A stretch of 64,000 nucleotides of DNA. Source: Shewanella atlantica. GTDB lineage: Bacteria; Pseudomonadota; Gammaproteobacteria; Enterobacterales; Shewanellaceae. Below the pieces are notes generated by a model. It ran no database searches and was not told the origin of the DNA. It saw only the letters and a list, made by a program, of their open reading frames with translations. The position numbers and the translations under genes were made by a program. The DNA lies in the NCBI RefSeq assembly GCF_003966265.1, contig NZ_RXNV01000003.1:186001-250000 (forward strand), read 5' to 3'. Numbering within the stretch: the stretch's first letter is position 1; each line of letters opens with the position of its first letter. This document shows positions 37,203 through 47,933 of this stretch, one piece after another.

Positions 37203-38330
37203 TTGCCTGATAAAACAGCATTAGTTCTTGGCGGTGGTGGTGCGCGTGCGGCATATCAGGTCGGTGTGCTTAAAGCCATAGTGCAGTTCTACCCCAGAAA
37301 TCATGGGATCCCCTTTAAAATCATCTGTGGTACATCTGCCGGGGCAATCAATGGCACCTCGATTGCAACTCATGCCTCCTGCTTTCATCTTGGCGTAAGA
37401 AAACTGGAATGGGTATGGCGTAACTTTCATACCAGTAAAATTTATAGCTCCTCTGCAATTGGAATACTGGCTCATCTAAGTAAGATGCTGTTGATGAGTA
37501 TTCAGGAGGATAGGGTTAACACCAATGCGGGCAGCTTGTTTAATAGCGACCCTTTACGAGTGCTGCTTAACCAGCTGATCAATTTTGTTCGAATAGACAG
37601 GAATATTGCGAGCGGTGCACTCAATGCCCTGAGCATAGATACCTCCTGCTATAACACCTCGCGTTCAATCACCTTTTTTCAAGCCAGTCGAGATATCCAG
37701 GAGTGGCACAGGGATAGACGAAGGGGACAAAGAACCCAGCTAAATACTGAACACCTGCTGGCAAGCAGCGCTATCCCTCTCATATTTCCTTCGATCAAGC
37801 TCAATCAAGGTTATTACGGAGATGGCTCGGTGCACCAACTCGCGCCCTTGAGCAGCCCTATTCACTTAGGGGCCAAAAAAATCATGGTGATCAACCTGGA
37901 GAGTCCCCATAAACAGATGCCCCAAGAGTTGGAGCATCATCCCAAGACAGCGACGATTACGGGTCACCTGCTCGATACCATATTTTCAGATACACTTAAC
38001 AGCGATCTCGAGCGGCTAGAGCGTATTAACAACACCCTCTCCCTCATCCCCAAAGAGGATTGTGAAAAGCTCCCGCTGACTAATATTCAAACCTTAGTCA
38101 TCAAGCCCAGTGAGGATCTCAGTCAATTGGCGTCCCAGTATTACAATGAAATGCCCTTTGCGGTTAAGTCTATGCTGAGACCCTTAGGGATTAAGCAACA
38201 AACCGATTCGAGTATTGTCTCTTACCTACTATTCGAACAGGCTTATTGCAGCGCGCTTATCGACTTAGGATATCAGGATGCCATGTGTCAGATTGATGAA
38301 ATCCGGGACTTTTTTGAGATAAAAAAATAA
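37203..38330 (+). CDS. Patatin-like phospholipase
   Basis: This 375-residue protein has the patatin catalytic dyad: glycine-rich oxyanion loop LGGGGARAAYQVGVL (residues 8-22), nucleophile Ser in ICGTSAGAING near 45-55, and catalytic Asp in YYGDGSVHQLAP near residue 206. Patatin proteins are acyl hydrolases of membrane lipids. There is no signal peptide, so a cytosolic or membrane-peripheral place is likely. The start is TTG with AGGAG six bases upstream; no better ATG precedes the oxyanion loop. It is monocistronic and may act in lipid turnover. Confidence 0.88.
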   Translation: MPDKTALVLGGGGARAAYQVGVLKAIVQFYPRNHGIPFKIICGTSAGAINGTSIATHASCFHLGVRKLEWVWRNFHTSKIYSSSAIGILAHLSKMLLMSIQEDRVNTNAGSLFNSDPLRVLLNQLINFVRIDRNIASGALNALSIDTSCYNTSRSITFFQASRDIQEWHRDRRRGQRTQLNTEHLLASSAIPLIFPSIKLNQGYYGDGSVHQLAPLSSPIHLGAKKIMVINLESPHKQMPQELEHHPKTATITGHLLDTIFSDTLNSDLERLERINNTLSLIPKEDCEKLPLTNIQTLVIKPSEDLSQLASQYYNEMPFAVKSMLRPLGIKQQTDSSIVSYLLFEQAYCSALIDLGYQDAMCQIDEIRDFFEIKK

Positions 38331-38422
38331 TCAGGAATAAAGCGTTCGATGTATTCTTGTATTGAAGCGCCAGCGGAAACAGAGCTAAGAAACAGTTCTT
38401 AGCTCCTATTGTGAAAATCTAT

Positions 38423-39136
38423 TCAGCCCAATAGCTCCGCGCGCCGGACAATCAAACCCGCGGCGTTCTCGCCCCACACCTGATATATCCTGCCACCGGG
38501 GTGAAAACCGTCCACAGCCATATCCTGGCGCTCCAAGGCCTGCTCAATATTAACCAGCTCGCAGTCATCATCAGCCAGACTTAACTCAACGAGACGGGTA
38601 TTGAACGCCTTAGCCCTTTGACCCAGACACCATCTCAGTGGCTGAGGCAAAGCAGGAAACTGCTCCATAGGCGGCACATGGGTGAGCAAAATATGCTTCA
38701 CGGCAAATTGCGACCTTAGCAGTTGAATCAGTACCGCTTGCCGCTCTTTCCAGCGACCCACCCGAACCGGACTGAGCACATCATTAACCCCTAAAGAGCT
38801 TAATACCACATCAAACTCACAAGGCTCCAACTGCTTCAGCGTCTGGATAAGATCCTCTGTTGTATTACCGGACTGAGCGATAAGCAGCCAGTCAACCCGA
38901 TACTGTTTAGCAAGCTCGCGGGACAGACAGCCGGATAAGGCTTGTGATTGGGTATCGACACCGACTCCGGCCGCGGCAGAATCGCCCACCACTAACACCC
39001 TAAGTCGCCTTCCCTCACCTAGGCTTCCATCTCTGTCACCCGCCGCTTCAGGTAGCTTGGGGGTCACTCGACGCACATATCGCCCCTGTAATACCAATAA
39101 GGGCGCCAGCAAAATAAGGATTATATTGTGCAACAT
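38423..39136 (-). CDS. SGNH/GDSL-family hydrolase
   Basis: This 237-residue protein has a hydrophobic N-terminus (MLHNIILILLAPLLVLQG), then SGNH blocks: VVGDSAAAGVGV (nucleophile Ser), SSLGVNDVLSP (block III Asn) and DGFHPGG (catalytic Asp and His). It is an esterase or lipase-type enzyme of unknown substrate, probably anchored or exported. It lies 36 bases downstream of the antiporter gene, separated by a short CCCTAGC tandem repeat, and may be co-transcribed with it. Confidence 0.85.
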   Translation of the reverse strand: MLHNIILILLAPLLVLQGRYVRRVTPKLPEAAGDRDGSLGEGRRLRVLVVGDSAAAGVGVDTQSQALSGCLSRELAKQYRVDWLLIAQSGNTTEDLIQTLKQLEPCEFDVVLSSLGVNDVLSPVRVGRWKERQAVLIQLLRSQFAVKHILLTHVPPMEQFPALPQPLRWCLGQRAKAFNTRLVELSLADDDCELVNIEQALERQDMAVDGFHPGGRIYQVWGENAAGLIVRRAELLG

Positions 39137-39149
39137 GCCACTCCTCTAT

Positions 39150-39177
39150 CCCTAGCCCCTAGCCCCTAGCCCCTAGC
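39150..39177. repeat. Four tandem copies of CCCTAGC spanning the antiporter stop codon
   Basis: The 7-bp unit is repeated exactly four times. The antiporter stop TAG (minus strand, 39173-39175) lies inside the first unit. Each unit carries TAG on that strand (CTA on the plus strand). Copy-number change would not alter the protein but would change the spacing to the SGNH gene. Confidence 0.92.
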
Positions 39178-41122
39178 CTTGCAACAAAAAATGTTCGGCC
39201 TTCTCGATTCGTCGAGGCTTACCCAAGATAATCAATATATCACCCGGGCGAATATTCCAATCTAACTCAGGACTTTCAACCTCTGAGCCTGAACGTCTCA
39301 CGGCCCGGATTTCTACTCTGAGTTTCTCCCAGGGTATCTCGGCTAAGGTCAAGCCTACGGCGTTGGCTCCCTTGGGTAACGCCACAGCATGCAGGTGCTC
39401 AAGGGTGAAGTCGGTCTCGGCTCCGGAGAAGAAACCATGGAGGTACTGGTAATGGTTACGTCTTTCATATTCCAGTCGCTTTAAAATTCTCGTCAGCGGA
39501 ACGCCGCATTGATACAGCACTTGAGAAACCAGCATTAAACTGCCCTCGAGTGTTTCGGGGATAACCTGGCTCGCTCCCGCTTCCTCAAGCTCCTCCATTC
39601 CGGTATCGTCACGGGTTCTGACCAATATTTTTGACTCTGGCGCAAGCTGGCGACACAAGGGCAACACCTCTTCGAGGATCCGACCATTACTAAAGGTTAA
39701 TACAATCAGCTTAGCCTCCCGGATTTTGGCCTGTTTAAGAATGCTACGTTTACAGACATCACCAAAATAAACCGGTTCCCCCGCTTTTCTCGCCTCCGAC
39801 ACCCGGGTGGGATCCAGATCCAGCACCAAAAATGGTACCGCTTCCGTTTTCATAAACCGGGCAATAGTCTGACCAACGCGGCCATAGCCCAGAATTAACA
39901 CCAGATCGTTTTCATGCTCTATATTCGGCTCAATGGCAGGCGGCTTCTCGACCTTAGGCCGAACCCCCTGCAAGTAACGAGCAATATCGACGCTGTGCCT
40001 CACTAACCAGGGGGCGACCGCCATCGAGAGCACCGCGACCATAACCAGTTTAGTACTCAGGGCGATATCGAGTAGTCGATAATTCACCGCCAACGCCAGC
40101 ACTACGAAGCTGAACTCCCCCACCTGAGCCAAGCTCAGGGCCGTCGACACTGAGGTTCTGAATGATTCACGGGCAGCACGTAACAGGCCAAAGATAACGA
40201 GTGCCTTTCCGAGAATCACCGCCACCAGCAGAACTAAAATCTGCCACCAAAACTGAAAAACGAGCGTAAAGTCGAGCAGCATACCGATAGAGATAAAAAA
40301 CAATCCCATCAATAGATCACGAAACGGCCTGATATCTGCCTCGAGTTGACGTTTATATTGGCTTTCTCCTAACAACATACCCGCCATAAAAGCACCAAGT
40401 GCCATGGACAAGCCCAGCCATTGAGTCAAGGCTCCGGTTAAAAGTGCCACCACTAGGGTAGACAGCATAAATAGCTCATTGGAGCGTGAGCGAGCAACTT
40501 CATCGAATAGGCGCGGCAAGCCCCACTTACCAAAAGCCATCAAGGCCACGAAGGCCAGCACGCCTTCAGCCATGGCATAGCCTATGGTCTTCACCGACAA
40601 CACCTCTCCACCGGAGGCCAGCAGTGGCAGCAAGATCAGTAGAGGAACGACGGCAAGATCCTGGAATAACAATACACTGACCGAAAGCTCACCGTGACGC
40701 CGCCTTAACCAGCCTTGTTCATTGAGCAACTTAAGTACGATAGCGGTGGAAGATAGTGCGATGGCCGAGCCAACCACTATAGATTCGACTAAGGTGAGTG
40801 ACCCCATATATGAGATCCCGGTTGCCAGTAAAGTGGTAATGACGACCTGAGCACTACCCAGACCAAATACCGTTCTTCTCATCGCCCATAATCTGGGAAG
40901 AGAAAATTCCAAACCTAAACTGAACATGAGTAACACGACGCCGAGCTCGGCAACGGACTGCATCTGATGTTGGCTAAACCAATTGAAACCTGAAGGACCA
41001 CTGATAACACCCGTGAGCAGGTAGGCCAAGATAGCGGGCAAGCCTGCCCGTCTCAGCAACGCAATCGAGATAATTGCCACCACAAGCATCAAAAGAATTT
41101 GAATAAGAAAACTGTGTTCCAT
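39173..41122 (-). CDS. CPA2-family monovalent cation/proton antiporter (KefB-like)
   Basis: This 649-residue protein has a CPA2 exchanger domain in residues about 1-380 (a dozen or more helices; GVISGPSGFNWF, ELGVVLLMFSLGLEFSLPRLW). A TrkA-N/RCK domain follows at about 405-520 (LVLILGYGRVGQTIARFM, GDVCKRSILKQA), then a TrkA-C domain to the end (GAETDFTLEHLHAVALPKGA). Such proteins export K+ or Na+ in exchange for H+. It differs from KefC of E. coli by having the TrkA-C module. No KefF/KefG ancillary oxidoreductase gene is adjacent. Confidence 0.9.
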   Translation of the reverse strand: MEHSFLIQILLMLVVAIISIALLRRAGLPAILAYLLTGVISGPSGFNWFSQHQMQSVAELGVVLLMFSLGLEFSLPRLWAMRRTVFGLGSAQVVITTLLATGISYMGSLTLVESIVVGSAIALSSTAIVLKLLNEQGWLRRRHGELSVSVLLFQDLAVVPLLILLPLLASGGEVLSVKTIGYAMAEGVLAFVALMAFGKWGLPRLFDEVARSRSNELFMLSTLVVALLTGALTQWLGLSMALGAFMAGMLLGESQYKRQLEADIRPFRDLLMGLFFISIGMLLDFTLVFQFWWQILVLLVAVILGKALVIFGLLRAARESFRTSVSTALSLAQVGEFSFVVLALAVNYRLLDIALSTKLVMVAVLSMAVAPWLVRHSVDIARYLQGVRPKVEKPPAIEPNIEHENDLVLILGYGRVGQTIARFMKTEAVPFLVLDLDPTRVSEARKAGEPVYFGDVCKRSILKQAKIREAKLIVLTFSNGRILEEVLPLCRQLAPESKILVRTRDDTGMEELEEAGASQVIPETLEGSLMLVSQVLYQCGVPLTRILKRLEYERRNHYQYLHGFFSGAETDFTLEHLHAVALPKGANAVGLTLAEIPWEKLRVEIRAVRRSGSEVESPELDWNIRPGDILIILGKPRRIEKAEHFLLQG

Positions 41123-41306
41123 TTAAATTTTGGCTCCAAGTCAAATAACTGACACATCATTTTTAGTACTGATTACAGAAAGATTAACTCAATGACAAAT
41201 AAAGACAAATTTAATTAACAAAATATTAGGCATACTAATTGCTAGTAAACATTCAATTGAGAGGTTTCTTAACCTCAGCAAGACTGGCATTGATGGAGTA
41301 CTAATT

Positions 41307-42188
41307 ATGGACTTTGGCCTAGCGACAGAGTTTTATCCCGAAGAACATCAGTATCAACCTGAATTATTTAGCGTTAATAATACTGAACTCGATCTAGTGG
41401 AAATTATTCAGCAACTACACGAAAGTTTAGATCCCAGGACAGTTTTTGCCTGTTTCGGCAAAGTCATGGGACAACATTTGCCGATGCATGGTGTAACGCT
41501 AAACTACAAACACTATCAGTTTAGCTGGGGAAGACGTCAGGGGCTAGTTATTAAGCAACAACTGGTATGCTCCGGTGAGGCCGCAAGCCTTCAATACAGC
41601 TTGAAGTCCCCATTAACGCCATCACAAGCACAGCGATTACAGTTACTACAGACTCTGGTTCTCTTGCCGCTGTTTAATGCAACCCAGTTCCATGAGATGT
41701 CTCAGCAAGCCATGTACGACTCTCTCACTAAGTTAGGCAATCGTCACTATTATACCGAGAGCCTTAAAAAAGCGATTGCAACGGCTGAGCGCTATTGTAA
41801 CGACCTCTCATTAGTGGTGCTTGATTTAGATAATTTCAAGAAGCTTAATGACCGATATGGCCACCAATTTGGCGATACCGTGCTATCTGACTTTGGCCAA
41901 CTTTTAACCAATGCAATACGAAATACCGATCAGGCATTTCGTATCGGTGGGGATGAATTTGTTGTCGTGGTGCGAGGAGACAAACAGGCCGCCAGCATCT
42001 TATGTGAACGAATTTTAGCCTCTATGGCATCACTGCCTTTGTTTGAAAAACATGAAATCCAAACCAGTTTAGGTGTCTCTCAATGGATTAACGGTGAAGC
42101 CCCGACCTCACTGTATGAACGTGCAGACAGGGCGCTGTATCGAGCTAAAGCGGCTGGACGACAATGCTTCAGGGTTGATGGTGAGTAA
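41307..42188 (+). CDS. Cytoplasmic diguanylate cyclase (GGDEF)
   Basis: This 293-residue protein has an uncharacterised N-terminal region of about 130 residues without membrane helices, then a GGDEF domain: DSLTKLGNRHYY, DLDNFKKLNDRYGHQFGD, inhibitory site RNTD at 205-208, GGDEF at 214-218 and ADRALYRAKAAGR. It should make cyclic di-GMP with product inhibition through the RxxD site, unlike the cyclase encoded at 11743. A GAGGTT/AACCTC hairpin lies in the leader about 40 bases before the ATG. It is convergent with tilS, with 17 bases between the stops. Confidence 0.92.
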   Translation: MDFGLATEFYPEEHQYQPELFSVNNTELDLVEIIQQLHESLDPRTVFACFGKVMGQHLPMHGVTLNYKHYQFSWGRRQGLVIKQQLVCSGEAASLQYSLKSPLTPSQAQRLQLLQTLVLLPLFNATQFHEMSQQAMYDSLTKLGNRHYYTESLKKAIATAERYCNDLSLVVLDLDNFKKLNDRYGHQFGDTVLSDFGQLLTNAIRNTDQAFRIGGDEFVVVVRGDKQAASILCERILASMASLPLFEKHEIQTSLGVSQWINGEAPTSLYERADRALYRAKAAGRQCFRVDGE

Positions 42189-42205
42189 GAGGAAACGTCA
42201 AGTAA

Positions 42206-43660
42206 CTAGTTACTAGCTACGACTTTAAAGCTTAAACCAGCACTGACATCTCTACAGATAAACGCCTTCTCAATCCAGTAGCCGACGGCGCAGACCAACA
42301 CATCATTGTAAAAGATAAACGGCACCTTCTCTCGCTCCCAAGGAGGAATGCCATACTCCTGCCACAACTTCTTAAGCTCTCGCCCCTTCTGTCTGTTATG
42401 GGGAGAGCAACGCGTACTACCCGCAACGGAAAAACGAACACTCACCTTCTCATCAGTATTAGGAAAACGGACTCTATCGGACTTGGCGGAGCTACACACC
42501 CAAAGTGTGGCCAACTCAGAAACTCCAAAGCCTAGCCTTGTTTCAGCATTACCAGCTTTAACACACTCCCCTGCGCGAACGGAAGCAGATGATAGCAAAG
42601 AGGTTAAATCCAACTCGAACACAGATTTTGCTATTCGCTCCGCGTGTTCAGCTTCAACCGAGGAGAGATAAGCCCGTCCCCTGAAGCGTCTGATAAGGGT
42701 ATCGCCTAACCTAAGCTCGATTTTGGCATCAGGCTTAGCATCGAGTAACTGATATAGCGCCTGCTCCAGTTGGACTTGCGACAGGGGCGCAAAACCAAGG
42801 TATTCGATATAACCCCTGAGCAGCAAGAGTTGCCAATTGAGATCTTGCTCACTTAAGTCTGAGAGTTCGAAAGCGGTGCCGTTCCCCTGACTGACAGGCA
42901 CAATATATGAAGGTAAGCGTTTACTCACCTCCTCGTCGATAACAGCCTGCTGCTGGGCACATAAGGCAGCGCTTCGACTCGCCGTCACGGCAATGGAGCT
43001 CCAGCGGGCCTTGAGCTTAGGGATTATCTCCAGGCGCAAAAAATTACGGTCAAACTTACTGTCTTGATTACTCTCGTCTTCAATATGAACTATCGCCTGA
43101 CTGGCTGCCAGCGACTCAATCTGTTCGCGACTAATCGACAGCAGCGGCCTGAGTAGCTGTTTGTTGTTATCGAATGTCTGAACTTCCCCCATAGCAGATA
43201 ACCCCTTAGGCCCCAGCCCTCTTTTGAGAGCAAGCAAAACGGTCTCTAATTGGTCATCTAAATGATGGGCGGTTAACAGGCCGTCACCCGCTGCCATCAA
43301 GGACGTTATCGCCTCATAGCGGGCATTGCGGGCCTGGGCTTCAATACTGAGTCTGGGACCAATTTTTACCTCTACCCGTTTTATTTCGATAGGTAAATTA
43401 TATTTTGCAGCCTGGGACTGACAATGCGCTGCCCAAGCATCGGCATTTGAGCTCAACCCATGATGGACATGAACCAGCAGATACCGATATTGAGGGTTAT
43501 CCCTGGCAAAGTTGGCTAAGCCCAGCGCCAACACCTCTGAATCGACCCCGCCACTGTAAGCGAGTACTAACTGAGAGCCAGAGTCGACAGACGCCTTAGC
43601 CACACAGTCTGCTATTAAACTGCTGACATCAAAATCCGGGACAGGGGTGCGCTTACTCAT
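42206..43660 (-). CDS. tilS: tRNA(Ile)-lysidine synthetase
   Basis: TilS attaches lysine to C34 of tRNA-Ile(CAU), changing its decoding from AUG to AUA. The 484-residue protein has the PP-loop LAYSGGVDSEVLAL near residue 33, HVHHGLSSNAD, GLLTAHHLDDQLET and a C-terminal TilS domain (RFSVAGSTRCSPHNRQKGRELKKLWQEYGIPPWERE region). The ATG follows the dnaE stop TAG with no gap, and its AGGATCC site lies within dnaE, so translation is coupled. In E. coli accA lies between these genes; here it does not. Confidence 0.96.
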   Translation of the reverse strand: MSKRTPVPDFDVSSLIADCVAKASVDSGSQLVLAYSGGVDSEVLALGLANFARDNPQYRYLLVHVHHGLSSNADAWAAHCQSQAAKYNLPIEIKRVEVKIGPRLSIEAQARNARYEAITSLMAAGDGLLTAHHLDDQLETVLLALKRGLGPKGLSAMGEVQTFDNNKQLLRPLLSISREQIESLAASQAIVHIEDESNQDSKFDRNFLRLEIIPKLKARWSSIAVTASRSAALCAQQQAVIDEEVSKRLPSYIVPVSQGNGTAFELSDLSEQDLNWQLLLLRGYIEYLGFAPLSQVQLEQALYQLLDAKPDAKIELRLGDTLIRRFRGRAYLSSVEAEHAERIAKSVFELDLTSLLSSASVRAGECVKAGNAETRLGFGVSELATLWVCSSAKSDRVRFPNTDEKVSVRFSVAGSTRCSPHNRQKGRELKKLWQEYGIPPWEREKVPFIFYNDVLVCAVGYWIEKAFICRDVSAGLSFKVVASN

Positions 43661-46600
43661 CTAAAAAAGGATCCTCACCTTACCGGCCCCGGTTAAGGTT
43701 TCCAACGCCAGCATCAACTCATCGGTCGGGTTAACACGCCAACTCTCACCGAGCCTGTACCGGGCCTTGGCTTGAGATTGAGCGTAATTAACGACCACGG
43801 GCACAGCGCCATTTTTCCATGGTTCAACGGCTTCTTTAAATCTATCCAACCAGGTCTGATCGATAGTGTCAGCATCGATATCGACCTCGACACCATTGGC
43901 GAAATGGCTTCTGGCCTCCCCCATATCGATGATATTTCTGGCCGTCATGCGGTTTCCACCGGAAAAATCGTCGAAGCTCACCTCACCTTCGATGATTAAA
44001 ATGCGGTCTTTTTCCAGCAGATGGTTAAACTTTTCAAACGCCTCGGTAAATAACATCACCTCTAAACGAGCACTCTTATCGTCCAGCGTCACCAAGCCCA
44101 TCTTAGAGCCACGTTTGGTCATCATCACACGAGTCGCTACCACTAAGCCTGCCGCCTTCATGGTCTTGCCTCGCTCGGTAGGATGCACATCCTTAAGGCG
44201 TCCCGAAGTGTAATGCTTCAGCTCTTTCAGGTACTGATTAATCGGGTGGCCCGTCAGATACAGACCTAAAGTCTCTCTCTCCCCTTCCAGCCACACCTTA
44301 TCGGGCCAGGGGGTGCATTCAACAAATTGTTGTTTCACATCTTCTGGATCGCTATTGAGCAAACCAAACATATCATGTTGACCGATGGCTTCGGCCTTAG
44401 CATTTTGATCCGCCGCCCTTATCGCCTCGGGTAAGGTCGCTAACATAGCGGCGCGATGAGGTCCGAGATTATCCAGCGCACCGGCACAGATAAGCTTTTC
44501 CATGATGCGTTTATTGAGTTTCTTCAGATCCACGCGAGCACAAAAATCAAACAGGTCTTTAAATGGACCATCTTTTCGAGCCGACAAAATTGACTCTACC
44601 GGCCCATCACCGACCCCTTTAATCGCGCCGATGCCGTAGACAATATTGCCCTCATCATCGACGTTAAATTTTAACAATCCCTTGTTAACATCAGGCGGTA
44701 GCAGAGGCATGCCCATGCGCTCACACTCATCGACCAGAATAACGATCTTGTCTGTGTTATCCATATCGGCAGACATTACCGCAGCCATAAACTCGGCCGG
44801 ATAGTGAGTCTTCAGCCAGAGCGTTTGGTAAGAAACCAGTGCATAAGCGGCCGAGTGAGACTTGTTAAACCCGTAACCCGCAAATTTCTCCACCAGATCG
44901 AAGATCTTCATCGACAGCTCACCGTCGATACCGTTATTAATCGCGCCCTCTTCGAAGGTACCACGCTGCTTGGCCATCTCCTCGGGTTTCTTCTTACCCA
45001 TAGCACGACGAAGCATATCCGCCCCACCCAAGGAGTATCCCGCAAGCACCTGAGCGATCTGCATCACCTGCTCTTGATAGAGGATAATGCCGTAGGTGGG
45101 CTCGAGTACCCATTGCAGCGACTCATGCTGATACTCGGAATCCGGATAGGAGACCTCCTCACGGCCATGCTTACGTTCGATAAAGTTATCTACCATGCCC
45201 GATTGCAACGGGCCGGGTCTGAACAGGGCCACCAGTGCGATCATATCTTCGAAGCAATCCGGCTGTAGGCGTTTAATCAGGTCTTTCATACCCCGGGATT
45301 CGAGCTGAAAAACCGCCGTCGTCTCATAACGCTGCAATAACCTGAAGCTGGCTGGGTCGTCCAGTGGAATAGACTCGATACGCACAGGATCTTTGCCCAA
45401 CCTCTTCAGTTTGGGGTTGATCATCTGCAGTGCCCAATCGATAATCGTCAGGGTTCTCAGTCCCAGGAAGTCGAACTTAACTAAGCCTGCAGTTTCAACA
45501 TCGTTCTTATCGAACTGAGTGACCGGGTTAAGCCCCTCTGAATCACAATAAATTGGCGAAAAATCGGTAATGGTGGTTGGTGAGATAACCACACCACCGG
45601 CGTGCTTACCCGCGTTACGCGTGACACCTTCTAAAATTCGGCACATGTCGATAAGGTCTTTCACCTCCTCATCGGCGTCGTATGACTCCTGTAGTGCCGG
45701 CTCGACCTCAAACGCCTTCGCCAGCGTCATACCGGGTTCGGCGGGCACCATTTTAGATATCCGGTCTACAAAACCATAGGCATGTCCCAGCACACGCCCA
45801 ACATCGCGAATAACAGCTTTTGCCGCCATGGTACCGAAGGTGATGATCTGCGATACCGCATCACGACCATAAAGCTCGGCAACATGATCGATCACCTCAT
45901 CACGCCTATCCATGCAAAAATCGATATCGAAATCCGGCATGGAAACACGTTCGGGGTTCAGGAATCGCTCGAACAGCAGTTCATATTCAAGTGGGTCCAG
46001 ATCGGTAATTTTAAGGGCGTATGCAACCAAGGAACCCGCACCGGAACCACGGCCCGGGCCGATTGGAATATCATGATCTTTACCCCACTGAATGAACTCC
46101 ATCACGATGAGGAAGTAACCGGGGAATCCCATCTGGTTAACAACCTTCAGCTCGACATCGAGACGATCATCATACGCAGGTCGTTTCTCCGCCCTCACTT
46201 CAGGATCGGGAAAGAGAAACTCTAATCGCTCCTCGAGTCCTTTCTCAGATACTTCGACCAGGTAGTCTTCAATGGTTAAATCGCCCGTAGGGAAATTAGG
46301 CAAGAAATACTCGCCGAGGCGAACGGTAACATTGCAACGTTTAGCTATCTCAACCGTATTCTCGATCGCTTCGGGAATGTCTTCAAATAGCTCACACATC
46401 TGCTCGCTGCTCTTGAAATACTGCTCGGCGCTGTATTTCTTCGGTCTACGAGGGTCTGCCAGAGTAAAGCCATCTGAAATAGCCACACGGATTTCATGGG
46501 CCTCAAAAAACTCAGGACTATTAAAGACAACCTGGTTAGTCGCCACAACAGGTAAGTCCTTTTCCGCCGCAAGCTCAACTGCCATATGCAGGTAGCGCTC

Positions 46601-47134
46601 CTCATCGGGACGACCGGTACGCAATAGCTCCAGGTAATATCTATCTGCAAAATGTGTCTGATAAAACTCGACGAGTGAGTCTACCTGGGCCTCGTTGCCT
46701 TTCAACAGTGCCCGCCCAACATCCCCGTGTCGGCCACCTGAGAGCAGGATCAATCCCTTATTGTACTTAGCCAGCCACTCATGATCTATGACTGCCCTAT
46801 CATCTATATGACCTCTGAGATAGGCATCGCTGATCAGTAAGGTTAAGTTCAAATAGCCATCGTTATCCATAGCCAAAACGGTCACTGAACACAGATCTTT
46901 ATCGAACCCCGGCACTTTCACCCAAAAATCGGCACCAATTAGTGGCTTAATGCCGGCACCATGACAGGCACCATAAAACTTAACTAATCCACACAAGTTA
47001 GTTTGATCTGTAAGCGCAACGGCAGGCATCCCAAGTTCTGTTACTTTCCCTATGATGGGTTTAACTTTTGCCAAACCATCTGACATAGAAAAGTCACTGT
47101 GAACACGTAGATGCACGAAACTGGGATCAGACAT
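43661..47134 (-). CDS. dnaE: DNA polymerase III alpha subunit
   Basis: DnaE is the replicative polymerase subunit. The ATG at 47134, preceded by AGGT, gives 1157 residues (E. coli 1160) starting [17 protein letters not shown]; the longer frame adds 23 residues without family support. The PHP domain ([14 protein letters not shown]) comes first. The catalytic region has [16 protein letters not shown] and [16 protein letters not shown] with its paired aspartates. The beta-binding and OB regions follow ([22 protein letters not shown] split). It sits in rnhB-dnaE-tilS. Confidence 0.98.
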   Translation of the reverse strand: MSDPSFVHLRVHSDFSMSDGLAKVKPIIGKVTELGMPAVALTDQTNLCGLVKFYGACHGAGIKPLIGADFWVKVPGFDKDLCSVTVLAMDNDGYLNLTLLISDAYLRGHIDDRAVIDHEWLAKYNKGLILLSGGRHGDVGRALLKGNEAQVDSLVEFYQTHFADRYYLELLRTGRPDEERYLHMAVELAAEKDLPVVATNQVVFNSPEFFEAHEIRVAISDGFTLADPRRPKKYSAEQYFKSSEQMCELFEDIPEAIENTVEIAKRCNVTVRLGEYFLPNFPTGDLTIEDYLVEVSEKGLEERLEFLFPDPEVRAEKRPAYDDRLDVELKVVNQMGFPGYFLIVMEFIQWGKDHDIPIGPGRGSGAGSLVAYALKITDLDPLEYELLFERFLNPERVSMPDFDIDFCMDRRDEVIDHVAELYGRDAVSQIITFGTMAAKAVIRDVGRVLGHAYGFVDRISKMVPAEPGMTLAKAFEVEPALQESYDADEEVKDLIDMCRILEGVTRNAGKHAGGVVISPTTITDFSPIYCDSEGLNPVTQFDKNDVETAGLVKFDFLGLRTLTIIDWALQMINPKLKRLGKDPVRIESIPLDDPASFRLLQRYETTAVFQLESRGMKDLIKRLQPDCFEDMIALVALFRPGPLQSGMVDNFIERKHGREEVSYPDSEYQHESLQWVLEPTYGIILYQEQVMQIAQVLAGYSLGGADMLRRAMGKKKPEEMAKQRGTFEEGAINNGIDGELSMKIFDLVEKFAGYGFNKSHSAAYALVSYQTLWLKTHYPAEFMAAVMSADMDNTDKIVILVDECERMGMPLLPPDVNKGLLKFNVDDEGNIVYGIGAIKGVGDGPVESILSARKDGPFKDLFDFCARVDLKKLNKRIMEKLICAGALDNLGPHRAAMLATLPEAIRAADQNAKAEAIGQHDMFGLLNSDPEDVKQQFVECTPWPDKVWLEGERETLGLYLTGHPINQYLKELKHYTSGRLKDVHPTERGKTMKAAGLVVATRVMMTKRGSKMGLVTLDDKSARLEVMLFTEAFEKFNHLLEKDRILIIEGEVSFDDFSGGNRMTARNIIDMGEARSHFANGVEVDIDADTIDQTWLDRFKEAVEPWKNGAVPVVVNYAQSQAKARYRLGESWRVNPTDELMLALETLTGAGKVRILF

Positions 47135-47257
47135 AGTACCTATTACTTTTAAATTGGGGAAAAACTCAGATTTAGGTGAGATTAACAGAGTCAATCTCAC
47201 CAAGCTAGCTTACCGGTTACAGTAAGAAGGAATTGCAGTTATAACTCGGAGCACCGC

Positions 47258-47899
47258 TTATTTTTTAGCGAGACGCTCTTTTACCGGACGGAAGCTTTTT
47301 CTATGTTCTGGCAGCACGCCATGTAACTCTAATGCTTCGAAATGCGCCTTGGTTGGATAGCCTTTATGTTTGGCAAAGCCATATTGAGGATGCTCCATAT
47401 CGAGTAGATCCATCTCTCTGTCGCGGATCACTTTGGCAACGATAGAGGCGGCGCTGATACCGGCGACTAACCCGTCGCCTTTAATAATTGCATGGCTCTC
47501 AATATTGGTATCAACCTCTTCTCCATGAAAAAAAGCAGGCGTGCGATTTCCATCGACCAATACACTTTTCGGTGCAATCACAAGGCCTGCAACGGCTCGC
47601 TGCATGGCTAGCATGGTCGCATGCAAGATATTAAGCTCGTCTATCTCCTCGGGCGACGCGTAGCCGATACTGATAGCTAATGCTTTTTTATGGATTTCGG
47701 TAAACAGAGCTTCCCGCTTCTTCTCAGAGAGTTTCTTTGAGTCATTTAAGCCGGCAATGGGTTTAGCCGGGTCTAGGATAACCGCGGCCGTAACCACATT
47801 ACCGACCAGAGGGCCGCGGCCCACCTCATCAACCCCGGCATACAGACCTGAGGTTAACGTTTCGACTTGTTCAGGGGTGATAGCTTTAATTACAGCCAT
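47258..47899 (-). CDS. rnhB: Ribonuclease HII
   Basis: RnhB cleaves the RNA strand of RNA-DNA hybrids and single ribonucleotides in DNA. The 213-residue protein has [13 protein letters not shown] with the catalytic Asp-Glu pair near residues 24-25, [13 protein letters not shown], the next catalytic Asp in VLVDGNRTP and [20 protein letters not shown] near the end. It lies 123 bases upstream of dnaE and 34 bases downstream of lpxB, as in most gammaproteobacteria. Confidence 0.97.
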   Translation of the reverse strand: MAVIKAITPEQVETLTSGLYAGVDEVGRGPLVGNVVTAAVILDPAKPIAGLNDSKKLSEKKREALFTEIHKKALAISIGYASPEEIDELNILHATMLAMQRAVAGLVIAPKSVLVDGNRTPAFFHGEEVDTNIESHAIIKGDGLVAGISAASIVAKVIRDREMDLLDMEHPQYGFAKHKGYPTKAHFEALELHGVLPEHRKSFRPVKERLAKK

Positions 47900-47933
47900 A
47901 AATGGGTACCAACTTTGTATAGGGAATTAATGA

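Noticed and set aside
37203..38330. Type VI secretion phospholipase effector
   Set aside because: Patatin fold only; no secretion genes, immunity gene or vgrG/PAAR nearby.
41123..41306. Cyclic di-GMP riboswitch upstream of the GGDEF gene
   Set aside because: Only a short GAGGTT/AACCTC hairpin is present; the conserved GEMM tetraloop-receptor and core bases are not seen.
44804..45268. 154-codon plus-strand frame inside dnaE
   Set aside because: Antisense to the conserved polymerase region; composition follows dnaE.
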